DNA of 64,000 nucleotides from Gnetum montanum (GCA_015680685.1 MNCI01005009.1:54229-118228); one strand, 5' to 3'; positions 1 to 12,239 are shown, counted from the first letter of the stretch. The notes: generated by a model from the letters alone, not told the origin. Numbers and translations are program-made.

Positions 1-640
1 GTCCTCTGGTGTAATTTGAATTTGGTTATAGCCACTATAACCATCCAAAAAGCTGTAATAACGATGCCCTACAATGGTGTCCAACACCTAGTCCACAAAT
101 GGGAGTGGGAAGTGATCTTTGAAGGTAGCCATGTTGAGCAATTGGAAATCTATATAGACCCTCCATTTTCCACCCTTCTTTGGCACAATAATGAGTGGAC
201 TAACCCATTCACTATCGGTAATAGAGTAGATGAATCCCACTTTTAGCAATTACTCAATTTCATCTTTGATGACCTGATTCAATTTCAGGTTCAATCACCA
301 TTATGGTTGATGTTGTGGCTTCATGGAGGGGTCAATATAAATCTGATGTTGGCAAACCTTGGGATCAACTCCTATTAATTTAGAATATGACCATGCAAAA
401 GCAACTTCCCATTTGTTCATGACCTTCAGCAATTTCTTCTTCTATTCAGGAGCAAGGATGCCATTGATAATCACCAGTTTTCCATTCTGCAAAAATGCAT
501 ATTCTAGGTGGGCCAGTAAGGGTTTGAGTTCCAAGGGCTCTTGTTTGAAACTTTTAGGGATTTGCAACTTTCCCCAATCATCATGGTCATCAACAGTGGA
601 TACTTGTTGATGAACCTCTTCCAAATGATCCATACTTTCT
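1..640 (-). pseudogene. Reverse transcriptase, N-terminal part (Athila-like pol)
   Basis: The minus-strand translation shows the linker motif LKPLLAHLEYAFLQNGK (about 545-460), then a region preceding RT that contains KLNQVIKDEIE. The first RT blocks follow: SEWVSPLIIVPKKGGKWRV and LDGYSGYNQIQI. These are RT motifs upstream of the catalytic aspartates; the catalytic YxDD box lies beyond the window. The copy is interrupted by stops between the linker and RT and continues directly from the protease upstream. The homologous stretch in the complete element is 58661-59080. Function in a live element would be cDNA synthesis in the virus-like particle. Confidence 0.75.
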
Positions 641-876
641 ATGTAGGCTCATACAAGCCCCTCAGATGGTTCCATGCACAAGGTGCTACTAGTAGGATCA
701 GCAGTCAGCCACTGGATGCCTTCTTGATTTGTGGCTACTACATATAGGCATTGTTGAACTAGCGATTCCTCAGCACACCGAGTGCATGCTTGTATAGATG
801 TTCGATTAGCAGACCATAGCTGCTACACATAGTTGCACCCGAAGTCATTGTACATGATGCATGGAATGTGCTTCTT

Positions 877-1317
877 CTAGATCTTCCCAAAAAGATTTAT
901 CTTTGAAATTTCAAGGGAAAGATCTTGAAGTCCTAGTCTTACATCCACAGTTCTTAGCCAAGCTCTTCCCATTATGATTGGAAATTTTCCCTTGCAATTC
1001 TCCATATGGATGACAAGGAAATCAATAGGATAGGACCACTCACAAATGATGATCACAATGTCTTCTACCAATTCCAAGGGAATAGTAATGGATTGGTATG
1101 CCAACTTAAGCTGAATGTTGCTCTTCTTTAATGGGGGAAGGTTCCAATTCTTGTACATGTCATGTGAAATCAAGTTGACTCCTAACCCCAAATCCAAAAC
1201 AGCTTTACATGGCTCATTTCCTACCACCCGAAGATAGATGAGGGGGCTTCTCAAATTAGTCAATTTTTGGGGAAGATGACTTGTCTTTATCCAATCAATC
1301 ACTGCATGTGTGAGCAT
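877..1317 (-). pseudogene. Retropepsin-like aspartic protease (Athila-like)
   Basis: A 146-codon open stretch contains the active-site region VLDLGLGVNLISHDMY, where DLG stands in place of the usual D-T/S-G, followed by the flap-side hydrophobic motif PIIMGRAWLRTVDV. Athila proteases commonly read DLG, so this change alone is not a defect. The preceding residues (PLIYLRVVGNEPCKA) match the protease of the complete element at 59560-60064. In a live element it would cut the Gag-Pol polyprotein. It lies between gag and RT in the expected order. Confidence 0.75.
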
Positions 1318-1399
1318 GACTATTTGTACATTGGAGGATGTTTGGTTTGAAGGTTGCTTGAAGGATGGAACAGTGGAGGCATTTTGAGGTTCAGAGGCA

Positions 1400-3798
1400 C
1401 TAGCGACAGGTGTGTGTGAGGATGTGCTTAAGTTATTGGGATGGAAGAAGGGACATTTTCGTGGCTTGGCTTTCAGTCCATTCGGCTAAGGAGCTGGTTG
1501 TAGGTTGATAGCCCTTGTAGCATTGTGCTATTATGGCTATGGTGGGATTTCCCCTTGCATAGGTGGAGCAGGTGGTAGCTAAGTGGGATGCTGTTGTGTA
1601 GGGATGGTAGGAGAAGGTGATGGAGGATAGTAGAGATGTGGGCTTTCCCCCTTGGGTGATGCAGACTATGGTGGAAAGTATTCTAGGGGGTGGTAGTAAT
1701 TCTAAAAGGTTGCGTGACTGAAAGAGTCCCATGGAGAGATTGGTTGCTGAATGTAATACCCATAGGGATCTGACTATCGGTAGGGGTACTACTACCTTGG
1801 AGGTGGTATCCCTAATTCTTGTGGATGCTTCCACTATTGAAAGTATTCATAAGGTTGCGGTGGTGCTCCACTTGGATAATATCCTTGTTGCTGGTGGAAT
1901 TGCTTGGGATTGCCTTGTGGGTAAGGCACCCTTCAGGGTGTTTGCCTCTTTACCAAGTGAGGATTCAATGCATACATCCCAGACTCTTGTAGATGTGACA
2001 TCATGGGACAACACCCCTTAGGATGTTCATATTGGCATATGTCACATTCATTATCTTCCTCTATATCAGAGTTTGCAACCTATTCTGCTACAACAACTTT
2101 TCCCTTACCCTTATGGTGGGCACATTCAACTTCTTTCTTCCTATGCAGATCATGATCATTACCTTGCTATCTGGACTCCTCTGCAATTTTTAGAACACTT
2201 TGAAATTTTTCATCTAGAGAGTCCCACATCTTGTCACCTTTTGCCAATATTTTAGAGGCAAATTTTTGTAGGGGCATGGTTTTTCAGTTCACTGTTGCAT
2301 CCAGTCGTGATTCCTCCTCCTCTTCACAAAATTGAACCTTCCTTTTTCTAATGGAGGGATCCTGATTGAACTCCTCTACACTTTCCTTCTTATTAAGTTC
2401 CCCCTCTTCTTTAGCCACTTGCTCAATTAGGCACTACATTTGATGGGCCCTTAGTTCTGATAGTCATCCTTGGGCATACATGCAAATGGTCTTTCTAGTT
2501 TCAAACTAGAGCCATCAATGATATGGCGAAGCTATGCCCACTGAGAGTAGCCATGACTAAGGCATCAATGTAACAATGAATAGTATCTACTCATGGTTGC
2601 ATCCAAGGGTTCATGACTACCTTGCTTCCAGCCTTGGATTTGACATCTTAGGTTTGCCACTCTAGAGTAGGTTTGATACTTGTCATTGAAGATATCTAGC
2701 ATTGTACTCCATCTCCTGATTGATTCCAGTTCCAAAGACTGGTACCAACTTTTTGCTTCTTTGATCAGTGTGCAAGGGAACAACTTAAGCTTTTACCAAT
2801 CATTTTCAATGTTCTGCAGGGTGCAAACATCATGAAATGCTTGCAAGTGAGTTTGCAGATCACAATTGAAACCCCAATGAAATCTAGGGATGTTGTTCAT
2901 GTTGATGCACTTGATCCAGCTATCCTTCAAGTTCTTGTTGGGTATCCGAACTACGTCAGTAATATGGAGCATGCTTTGAGTAGCCAACAATGGTTCATCT
3001 AAGTCATAGTCTTGCTAAGGACCATGATGTCTATGATGATTTTAGCTGCCTCTCCTTTCGTGACAGTGAGCTTCACATGATTGGTCATGTGCTTCCTCAC
3101 ACCATTCCCTTCGGTCCTTATGACCACCATCACCTCGCTCCTTTCTACCACGATTATGATCAAAGTCTAAAATAGGTGAAGGTAGAGGGAAGTGAGAGGA
3201 TGAAGAAGAAGGAGAGGAATTGCCACCACCTTGGTGTCGATCTCCCCCTCTACTTTGATGGTGGCCTCGATCTTCCTACCCATCTTTGCTTGTGCCGTGA
3301 CCTCTCCTACGTGATCCTCCATCCTCCTGGGGGTCCCGGTCACTTGATTTCTTATTCTTGAATGATTTGATGCCCCAAAGGAAGTTCCACCAAATGGGAA
3401 TCATGAAAGATAGGCTTTCCATTATCCTGTAGCCCTTGCAAGAATAAGGGATTGCTGAACTATTTCCCCTTTATGTGTTCATAATGTTTTGCCTACTGTT
3501 GGTCTTGTACCCATTAGGCCTTAGTGGGACGATAGTCCTGGCAGTCATGGTCCTCCATGACGTACTCCATACCACATTCCTAAATGCCTAGTCTGGCAAG
3601 ATTGTGAAACAACATTCTAGGAGCTAATCGGTCAGGCGATAGTATGATGTTGCCTTCCATGTCCTGCCATCGCAAATGTTCATCCTTATGTAGGATGAAG
3701 GTGATGTCAAGTACATATTCGTCTAGATGCATGTAGACCACCTGACATTCTTGTGGCACTAGTGGGTTGCATTCATCTCACCTATGAGAAGAAGACAT
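1400..3798 (-). pseudogene. Gag (Athila-like), degraded
   Basis: The start is placed at the ATG at 3798, which opens with MSSSHR; the complete element starts at the equivalent place (62562, MSPSSYE). An N-terminal block follows (TFILHKDEHLRWQDMEGNI) that is shared with the other copy, then a Ser/Arg/His-rich basic region at about 3360-3000. The capsid-like region is at 2990-2565 and includes LKLFPCTLIKEAKSWYQSL and FNDKYQTYSRVANLR. Several stops and shifts break the frame. No clear zinc knuckle was seen. The role would be particle assembly and RNA packaging. Confidence 0.65.
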
Positions 3799-3943
3799 GT
3801 TGGATGTTAGATGATCCACTAATTGGTGTACCTTATGTTTTACTTAGTCCACCTAGCATGCATAGATTTTACTATCCTGGGTCCATTCCAATGACGTGAA
3901 TGATAATTTTTCTAAGGTTAAAAGATGCATGTAAGACTAACAG

Positions 3944-3962
3944 TCCCTGGCAATAGTGCCAA
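3944..3962 (-). other. Primer binding site, tRNA-Asp-like
   Basis: Directly inside the LTR, the minus strand reads TTGGCACTATTGCCAGGGA. It matches the complement of the 3' end of plant tRNA-Asp (TTGGCGCCGTTGCCGGGGA) at 15 of 19 positions. All four differences are C-to-T or G-to-A transitions, as expected from methyl-cytosine decay. Confidence 0.7.
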
Positions 3963-4832
3963 TGATGAGCGGCTAGGTACCCCTACACCCAACCATATGA
4001 ATCACAAGCGTTCACATGTGACTCAGTCAAATTTCATAGACTGTAAGCACTTTGCATACATCAAACTTTAACTAGAAAAACCTTGTGTTAGAATGGTTGT
4101 TGTCTTCCCAACCTCACTTTTGATATTTTGATTGCAATGGTTAAGTGAGATTGAGGCAACTGATTTTTTTGGCTTTTTCACTTTATCTTCTAGCGTCTAA
4201 TTCTTGGAATGGAAAGTAAGGAATGGAATATTGCATAATCTATAAGTATCCTAATCTATATCTTAACTCTTTCTAGCATAAGTATCTGATCCCATCTTCC
4301 ATGCACATCCTGAGCATCCCCTAACCACTACTGGGTTACCAGACATTAAGTGTCGCTAGGTTGCCAAGTGTTGGGTTTATGTTTGAGATGGTCGTACTTA
4401 TGGTTCCTACGAGCTATAAAAGAGCAGTAGTGATTAAAATAACAACAGAAACTTAAGGAATTATTAAAGAATATAAATATTAAACTATTAAATGCATCAA
4501 ATGAGTAAGTCCAATTGCTTCAAGGAATGCTTGAAAAGCTCATCTTTATTATTGTTCACGCCAATGGGCTCAGGTACATTAGCGCTTGAATAAAAAGCCA
4601 AACACCTTTCTTACACTGATTGTAGGCACTTTGAAAATATTGTAACTCTCATGAAAAAAAATTTCAAGAGCTTCACTAAAACTACCAAAAAGGTACCTAA
4701 GTGTGGTGGGAGCCCACTTATTTATAGGGTGAAACAGGCTCTGTGTAAATAGCGCCACGTTGACGGGGCCGCATATACAAGGCCGTGTATACACGACCTA
4801 GTTGATGCATCGACTATTTTAGAGCTTCATCA
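3963..4832 (-). repeat. Athila-like LTR (5' LTR of the left element), 870 bp
   Basis: On the plus strand it begins TGATGAGCGG and ends CTTCATCA, giving TG...CA ends. The first ~600 bases align with the LTRs at 13663, 53560 and 62698 (shared features include the AACCATA block, the TGTTGTCTTCCCAA region and the TTGCCAAGTGTT region). Its U3 end differs: it lacks the GATATC cluster of the other copies and instead has the perfect palindrome CGTGTATACACG at 4784-4795. Confidence 0.8.
4717..4726 (-). promoter_or_regulatory. TATA box of the left Athila LTR
   Basis: Minus-strand TATAAATAAG lies at the position equivalent to the TATA motifs of the other Athila LTRs in the window, about 110 bases inside the U3 end. 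It would drive the element's genomic RNA. Confidence 0.5.
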
Positions 4833-6480
4833 AAAAGAGAAAAATTTGATGATGTAAAAATTGAATGCTTTCAAAGAACCTATCTTGTATCTATGTAGTT
4901 AGCAACATAGAAAATGTGAACCAACTTCGTCATTATAATTTCCTTAAAAAACATCAAATGATGAATTTTTCAAGCAAAGATCAATATGCAAAACTATTTT
5001 TAAAGCTAGTTCAAGGTAGGTTGCCACTAGGGTGCTTTTTTTTAGGTTCTAGACGATCTAGGACTTTGTTAAAAGCATTTTGGTACTTTGGTTTTTGATT
5101 TTTAAAGTTTGGTAGATTTCAGATTTTATGTAGGTGTCTTTACTTGTCTCCTATTTTGGTGTTTGATTCTTGTACATACTCATGGATATTTGAGGATGCA
5201 TCAAATAGGATTGGAAAATTGATTGAATTTAGAAACTCCATATATGTTTAATTATTGTTTTCTCTACTTCCTTAGCCATAATGGATTGCACATATTTCTA
5301 TAGGGCACCATTGCTAACCTATAGAGGTGATTGGAACTTTTTAGAATGTTTTTCAAGTGCTTTGCATTTGATCTAGGTTATTGATAGTTTCATTGTTTAT
5401 CTAGAGTTTATTTTCTATCATAAGAACAATTGAGAGATAGGTCACAATGGAGTCACAGTTTGGTGTTGAACACTAGTTGTGTTTGCCACGCAATAAGCTC
5501 ACACTCAAGAAGAATGAAGGGATCCAAGTTGCATTCCTATTGTTTCATAGTTGCATTGCAATTTGGGAAACTATGGGTCATGAAGTGCTGGTGATGGGGT
5601 TGCACTTGGTTTTGGGTTATGATATTATCAAGATCATGGACTTTTGACAATCACAGATTTGTAGTAGTGGGCTTGTAACCATGGTTTTGCACATGATGCA
5701 AGCTTGACACGAGTTTTGTTGAGATCATGACACTTTGAAATGATCTATTGTAGGTGAGGTGTGAGTCATGGTTTAGGTTGTGGCCAATAGAAATGGTGAG
5801 TGTGGAAATTGCAATTTTGATTTTTTTTGTGCATCCAATTAGAGAAATCACGAGGCTATCACAATCATTAGTCATGGTCTATGTGTGCCATGGGCAAGGC
5901 AATGCATGTTTATGCAATGCTTGTTGACTTGGCAAGCTTGTAGTGCATTCATTTCCGTTAGTCCTTGTGTTGTGTAGTGGTAGTGTGTTGTAAATGTTAT
6001 AGTTATGTTAATTGACATATGAAATGATGCTCTCCCACTCTCAGTATGAATACTAAGATAATTGCCACGTCAACAAGAAATAGGCTCTTAACTTCCTGTG
6101 TTGCCCAAATCGAGAAACTTGTTTAGTTAGGAAACATAGATTTTTGAAAAGGCAATGGCAGTATTTGAAAAAATACCTAAATTCAAGAATTTTTTGAGAA
6201 TGTAGGAATTAAAAAAATGCCTAAATTCAGGACACCCTCTACACTGTAGGAAGATAAGAAAGATTATCATGCATACATTCTTTTGTTAAAATCTTCAAGG
6301 TAAGAAAGAAAGGATAAGAAGATAAAAAATCAAGGAAGATCATTTAGTGCATGCACAATAAGAGAAAGGCTTGAATAGATCAGGAAAGACCATCATCATA
6401 GTCAGAAAGATAATAAGTCTACCTAAATAGCTTAGGAAAAAATTGTATATCACATCTAAAAAGAAATAAAAGAGTTGGCA
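4833..6480. other. Non-genic spacer
   Basis: No coding region, LTR boundary or RNA gene is recognisable. Short open frames here lack any family motif and look like chance ORFs in AT-rich DNA. A short repeated phrase (CCTAAATTCA) occurs at about 6180-6230. Confidence 0.5.
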
Positions 6481-6483
6481 AAA

Positions 6484-6536
6484 GAATTCAACCTATGATT
6501 TGTGTTATGAAACTCACATGCTTTACCACTAGGCTA
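6484..6536 (-). repeat. tRNA-derived relic, possibly SINE-like
   Basis: On the minus strand, TAGCCTAGTGGTAAAGC resembles a pol III A box (TRGCnnAGYGG) and is followed about 43 bases later by GGTTGAATTC, close to the B-box consensus GGTTCGAnnC. Spacing is slightly long for a tRNA, and no cloverleaf or 3' CCA is evident. It is therefore more likely a decayed SINE head or tRNA pseudogene than a functional tRNA. Confidence 0.35.
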
Positions 6537-6591
6537 CCTATTTAAATGCAATAGTTTGATTTTTTTAATCTTAATTAAACAAATAATATTG

Positions 6592-6635
6592 GTCCCACCA
6601 TTGTCTGAGAAGCATTGCCTAGGCAATGGTGGGAC
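6592..6635. repeat. Nested palindrome/hairpin
   Basis: Perfect 12-base arms GTCCCACCATTG (6592-6603) and CAATGGTGGGAC (6624-6635) enclose 20 bases. Overlapping the right arm is a second perfect palindrome, CATTGCCTAGGCAATG (6613-6628). No ORF or element edge accompanies it. Confidence 0.7.
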
Positions 6636-7513
6636 AATCAATGATAAGATGAGTTAACACATCAAAGTAGATTGTAGCTCCTTTAAACAAGTCATATGAT
6701 AGAGCCCCATGATGAATGTTATAAATGTGTTATGTGATCCATTATATGGCATCACAGTTATATGGTGTTTTAGTGGTAGCCATGTGTAAGTGTGGATAGT
6801 AAAGTTGATAGGTGGTTCCAAAATTATAACACTATGGGCTTGATGATGTGGATTATGACATTGATGTGGCTTGATTATGTTATATGATGTGACATGATTA
6901 ATATACCTGAGATGTATTGATCCTAATGTACATTGCTCAAAGTAACCTGCACCTCTCTTGTATTGACCCTATTTATATGCAGGTGATAGAGGTGGGAGCT
7001 TAAGAGGTTAATAGGCCTAAGGAAAGGGATGAAGGCCTTGGTTCAATGCATTTGTGTTTCTTGTTGCATGTTTTTATGAGAGAGATGGATCCATTTTCTA
7101 ATAATATGGGTCTTGATAGCATGTGAGCTATGGTTCTTTTGTATAGTGTATATATAATGTTCTTAAATACAAGATCTTTGATGGACATATTGACTAATGT
7201 GTTGTGATATTTCAGACTTAATGTATGTATAGCATGGATATATGGCTTATCTCCCTCTTTCATGATTAAGTTTTTTTATTGATGTTACTGTATACATGTT
7301 GGTTTGCTATGTGCTTATGCTATGCTCCATAGTTTATCGATGTGATTTTCATTGAGTGATTTATGACTTTCCATGATATTGTTTGATCCACATATGTGAG
7401 TGGCACATTGTGTTTGCAATGATGCAATAGATTGTGGTTTCATCCTAATCTAGGCTTGGGTCAAGTAGGCAAGTGTTACATCCTATGCTCTAATATAGCC
7501 CATGCAACATTCT

Positions 7514-7549
7514 CATTAATTATTTATAATTTCCTATAAATAATGAATG
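7514..7549. repeat. AT-rich inverted repeat
   Basis: Fifteen-base arms (7514-7528 and 7535-7549) pair with one mismatch around the 6-base loop ATTTCC; the inner ten bases (ATTATTTATA) are perfectly paired. A cruciform or hairpin is possible; no function is indicated. Confidence 0.7.
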
Positions 7550-7843
7550 GAAATGTTACAAATGCAAGGATTAGGATTTCACCTTAATCTAATCAAATAA
7601 TAAAAATAGCATGTGAAGGAAGAGTTATTTACATTTTAACTTTACAAATACAAATATTATATTTAACATTAAAATAATAGTATTTATTAAAATAATATTA
7701 TTTTTCTTCGAATGGATAAAATGCATTGAAATGAAAAATGATTTTTATGATGTCTTATACAAAATGGTAAAGATAGAATTTTCAGAAGTATAATAGTTTA
7801 TTATTTATTTAAAAAAGTAGGTGCATACCTTAAATATCGAAAA

Positions 7844-7928
7844 TTCATATATAGTTCACATTTCTTAGAAATAGAAAATACACAANTTCATATATAGTTC
7901 ACATTTCTTAGAAATAGAAAATACACAA
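7844..7928. other. Assembly join: 42-bp duplication around a single N
   Basis: Bases 7844-7885 and 7887-7928 are identical, separated only by N at 7886. This is the signature of two contig ends that overlap but were joined with one N instead of merged. The true sequence probably has one copy. Confidence 0.85.
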
Positions 7929-8353
7929 TAATGATTTTAATATTTCAAAGGGTGTATCTTCAACTATACCATATTCCATGCTAGGTTCCTTGTTTTTAGT
8001 TTCTTAGTAATATGTAGAAGTTAGAACCCCTCTAATGAGAAAGATTGTTTTATTTCTTATTTATGAAGCATATAATATTTTAGAACAAAAGTCAAAGTAA
8101 ATTAATCAAGTAGAAGATTTACTTAAACATTTTAATATATTCCAAAATCTAAAAATGTTCTAAATTTTCATATAATTTATGTGTATTCTATGAATCTTCA
8201 AAAGCAAGTCTTGGTTAACTTTAGTGTAAACAAATAGACAAGGCTTGGTGTAATCTCATTGCCAAAATCATATTATCCTACATCATCAAAAATGAGTCCC
8301 TAATAGTTAGGTCTTAACAATAGCCTTGTTGCTAATATATATTTGATGGTTAA

Positions 8354-9191
8354 TGATGAGTCATGTTCTAACATGCTTTGATATCAAATACCCAATATTG
8401 GAGCCACGACATTGGATACTCAAGACATGATGTCGAATATTCGATATCGTAGGGTATACATTAGCCTATAAATATAGTGCTTGGGCTCATGATTTTCAGG
8501 GAGCTTTTCATAGTTTTGCATAAAGTAGCAAAGCTCTTGCAATTTGTTCTCTGCATGTTAGAATATTTTTCGAGTGCCTATAGCAAGAGTTTGAGTGTGT
8601 ATGGATCCTTGTTCGAACACTCATGTACCTGAGCACAGTAGTGTGACAAGAATAAAAACAAACCTTTTGATAATCCTTGTAGCATTGAGAATAGATTAAT
8701 GTTTCCTTTAATGAACTTTACTTTAATGTATTTAAATTAAGCAATTAATTTCTAGTTGTTAATGAACACAAGCATGGCCACTTCAAGCATACATATAGTG
8801 TTTGGTAACCCAGCAACGTTTAATGTTTGGTAGCCCAATAGTGCTATATGGGTTCAAGATGTGTCCAAGAAAGTGAGATGAATACTTGTGTTAGGCTAGC
8901 TAGGCAGTGAATGAGTTAGATTTTAAATTACTCTACCTTTTATTCTTGTTGTAGGTGATTAAACTTATAAAACATAAAATGATAGGAATCATGTACCTCA
9001 ATTACACTTAAACCATATCCTTGAGCTTCACAAGTGTAGTTGGGAGGACAATGATTGTTCTCAATGCCCATCTCATTTCCTAGAAGAACTAGTGCACTAG
9101 AGTACTATAGGTCCATAGAATTCAACCAAATCACATGTGAATGCCTTAGTGATTCGTATGGTTGGGCATTGGCGTACCTCACCACTCATCA
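8354..9191 (+). repeat. Solo Athila-like LTR, plus orientation, perfect TSD
   Basis: It runs from TGATGAGTCA to CACTCATCA (838 bp) and is the reverse complement of the minus-orientation Athila LTRs elsewhere in the window. Shared parts include the AACCATA block near the 3' end, the paired CCCAGCAACG/TAGCCCAATAG region and the GATATC-rich U3. The five bases on each side are identical, GTTAA at 8349-8353 and 9192-9196. No internal region is present, so it arose by LTR-LTR recombination. Confidence 0.88.
8467..8474 (+). promoter_or_regulatory. TATA box of solo LTR
   Basis: TATAAATA lies about 115 bases into the LTR, just after the GATATC-type cluster, at the same place as in the other Athila LTRs. 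Confidence 0.5.
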
Positions 9192-10827
9192 GTTAATTAT
9201 GGCATAGATCTTGAAAGGCCAAGTCTTGACTATGTCTCATTACACACCAGTAAACTAAACTACTTAGTGTCATGGTCTTGGTTGAATCCACAATCAAATC
9301 AAAGGCTAGAGATCTATCTTAAACCATGTTATTGTGGGATGGGACTTATTAAGAAATACTTAACTAGTATGTGCAAACAAGGGTATCTCAAAAAGTTGAA
9401 ATTTTCACTACCAATTGAGTAAAATTCAATCACAAATATATATATCATCTCCACAAAACATGAATAAAATCCCATCCTATAATAAGAAGCAACATTAAAT
9501 AATCATGAAATATTTGAGAGATAAGTTTGGTAGTATTTAACATATCCTAAAAAATTAGCAAAAAGTCATAGAATAAGTTGGATAGATTTTCAATATATTT
9601 TCTATACAAAAAAACCTAATACAATAAAAATTTGGCAACATCTTGACTTAATAATAAAAAGAACAAAATAATAGCAAAGACTTAGGCAATAAGGAGGAAG
9701 TGTATAAATTTTCAACAAAATAGAACAACATCATAGCTAGAAAAATAAATTAAGCCTTTTGACAAAAGTTCTATAGTACTTCAAAATCTTTTTTTCTCTT
9801 TCTTTTCTTTCCCCAATCCCCTATAATATTCTCTCTCCTTTCAAACCCGTTAGACTTAGGTCTTCCATAGATAAAAACGTAGTGTAGAGAAAGGTAAAGA
9901 CCTATTTATGTGGGAGGTGCAACACATTCAAAGTAATACATATCCAGAATGCTATTAGCAAGCTTCACTTTAGGTCTCATCATCTTAGAATTGAAAGCAA
10001 AAGATAGATTCAACTCCCTATAGAAGAGTGCATTTATAGGTTGTGTAGGTAAAGAGCACTTGAATATGAGTTACATGTGTTTCCTTTTTATGCTATGACT
10101 ACCCATTCGAGAAAACATTATAATATTATAGTAAAAAACTTGTATGGTTTTTTTTGCTATCTCCATTGGTGCTTGGTCAACTTGTAGAGTATATATTTAC
10201 TTTTTATGAAAACGTAATATTTTTCCAATAGATCCTATATGTATTTGAACATAATAAAACTTTAATTTCATTTCATTTCACATATCTTGGGTACATGTGC
10301 ATGCATGATTTCTTTTATTTCAATAAAATACATAAGCCTTACCTATACAAATACAAATGTTCATGATATGAAACATGATTTTGAAAAGAGGGAAGAAGGG
10401 CTTATAACATGATTTTTAAATCTAAAACCTATATTCCACATGGAATTTTTACAAAATTTATTGTAGTAAAACAAGGACTAAAGCCAAAGTCTTAAAACAT
10501 CCTAAACAGATTGGTAAGGCTAAATTTTAAGTAGGACATCAACTTAATGCACTTTCTTAAGAAGGCTATTCTAACATATATTTGGGTTTAATTAAATTAA
10601 ACTTATAATTCTAGTTTTGATGGTAAAAAATTATAAGTGGTATGGGTTAGGAAGGGATAAGATCCTAAATATTCTATGAATAGTGTCATATATGCATAAT
10701 ACAACATAAAATAAGCATGATTAAATATTCATAGTGACATAACATTTAATAAAAGAAAAGTTTTAAATTAAATAGTTGAGTCATAAATCATCATATGTTG
10801 AGTGGCTACATCGATGCATCCCCATTG
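9192..10827. other. Non-genic spacer
   Basis: No gene family motif is seen. It holds a pyrimidine-rich run at about 9787-9815 and long A-rich stretches. An 86-codon open frame starting at 9162 begins inside the solo LTR and has no recognisable motif. Confidence 0.5.
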
Positions 10828-12239
10828 TAGCAATAGAAAGGTTTGGTGTTGAAAGGCCAAAAATTCCTATATGAAATAGTTTAACCCTAGATCCAATGAG
10901 CGTTAGAAAAGGACCTAGAGTGCCTTAAACAATCTTGTCAATTAATTGAGGACTTAGAGATCTATTATTGGGATGAAATTGTGATAAAAATAAGTGAGAA
11001 AATGCATAAACAACAAAACCTATGCTAAAATACAATTGCAGAAAATAATGAGGAAATGAACCAAAACACTGGAAATGATTTGTATTAATGTTGTAAAAAT
11101 ATAAGGTTTAGAGAGTACAAAATTTAAAACTACAATTTTTCCACATGTCCTTGTAAAATGAAAAAGGAATTTTGACTTATGAATGGGCAGTGTGTATCCT
11201 ATAGTCGTTCCAAATGGGCTTGGTTCATTGGCTCACTCTTACACTACAATAGGTTCTCTATGCTCCAAAAATATGCTCTTGAAGATGACTCTAGACTCTT
11301 GAATTTCTATCTGTCTCAAAAGTCTCTAGTTTGAAGGAGTTGGAAAAAATCCAAAAGTCCTTACAATGAAGTAAATTTTGGTTTAAATAGGTTATGGGTA
11401 TCTTGATTTATTGCTAGTTAATTATGCCATGATTATTGACAAATTTCTAACAAATTTTGCAACATTTTGGAAGCTTTTGATGGCCAAAATATGCAACGTA
11501 TGATCCATCAATGTTTTTCATCTCTTGTGCATGAAATAACAATGTATTTGGCACTTTCACCACCCAAAAAGTATAGCATATTAATCAACAACATTTTTGA
11601 CTTTTCTTGCCAAATTTGATGGCATATTAGGGCTATTTTCGTTGCCCAAACTCTAGCATATATGCCACCAATAGTGTTGTCTATTTGTTATCAATGTTTT
11701 CAACATGTTTACATTTTAAGCTTCACATGTTGGCTTAAATGGAATTCTAGCATTGTGGGTTGTTAATTCCATCTTTATACAAGAAGAAATGTCCAAAAGT
11801 TTACAAGAATAAAGTTGTTATGCAGGATTTTGATGGGAAATAGAAAATTATTTTTTTCCTTTAAATTTTCATGAAATGACAATGCAAATTTTTGGCTTTG
11901 AGACTTTTTTTTATGCAAATTGTAAAATTTCTTTGGGATGTTTCATTGGTTCCTCTTTCTTGATAGCTAGAGGATTGACTTAAGAGACCTTAACTAAGAA
12001 TGTGAAACACTGTTGAAATTTCATCATGAACACTCTCTTTTTACACTTGATTTTGTAGTTGTCGAACCATGTGGAGGAGTACTCAAAATGGTGAAATAAG
12101 GTCATGATGGAATGTTATAAGTTTGAGATGACATACAAGCTACATTGGTTATTAGGGAATGACCACATGGGCTAATAAGAAATCTCAAATCTTGACATCA
12201 TGGTCATGGTGACAAATGAATAGACTAAGAAAGTCTTTG
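10828..12239. repeat. Truncated copy of the ~2.3-kb repeat (copy 1)
   Basis: It aligns with the first ~1.4 kb of the repeat at 12240 and 32804. All three begin near a TTTGGTG(C/T)T motif followed by a conserved phrase about rRNA-unlike text GATCTTGTC(A/G)AT, and later share GATTTTGTAGT followed by AACCATGT(G/T). It ends where the next copy begins, so the two are in direct tandem. It may be the remaining part of an older LTR interrupted by element A. Confidence 0.6.

Larger units (their letters stand above)
1..4832 (-). mobile_element. Athila-like Ty3/gypsy LTR element, 5' part, cut by window edge
   Basis: Reading leftwards on the minus strand, the order is 5' LTR (4832-3963), primer binding site, gag (from 3798), protease (1317-877) and the start of reverse transcriptase, which runs off the window at base 1. 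This is the standard Ty3/gypsy order. Lineage is called Athila-like from the tRNA-Asp-like primer site and the gag-pro-RT linker sequence. The same organisation and homologous proteins recur in the complete element at 53560-63552. All frames carry stops and shifts, so it is dead. The 3' LTR is outside the window, so no target duplication can be checked. Confidence 0.75.
6640..8353. other. Non-genic AT-rich spacer
   Basis: No gene is recognisable. The sequence becomes very AT-rich from about 7490. It contains one hairpin and one assembly duplication, listed separately. TGTTACATCC at about 7470 resembles an LTR start, but no matching end or partner was found. Confidence 0.5.

Noticed and set aside
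16-246. 76-codon plus-strand open frame
   Set aside because: It is the antisense shadow of the RT blocks VPKKGGKWRV and LDGYSGYNQIQI.
1433-2021. Open frames of 133 codons (minus, 1834-1433) and 96 codons (plus, 1731-2021)
   Set aside because: They lie inside the Athila gag region in frames other than the gag frame or on the opposite strand, and show no family motif.
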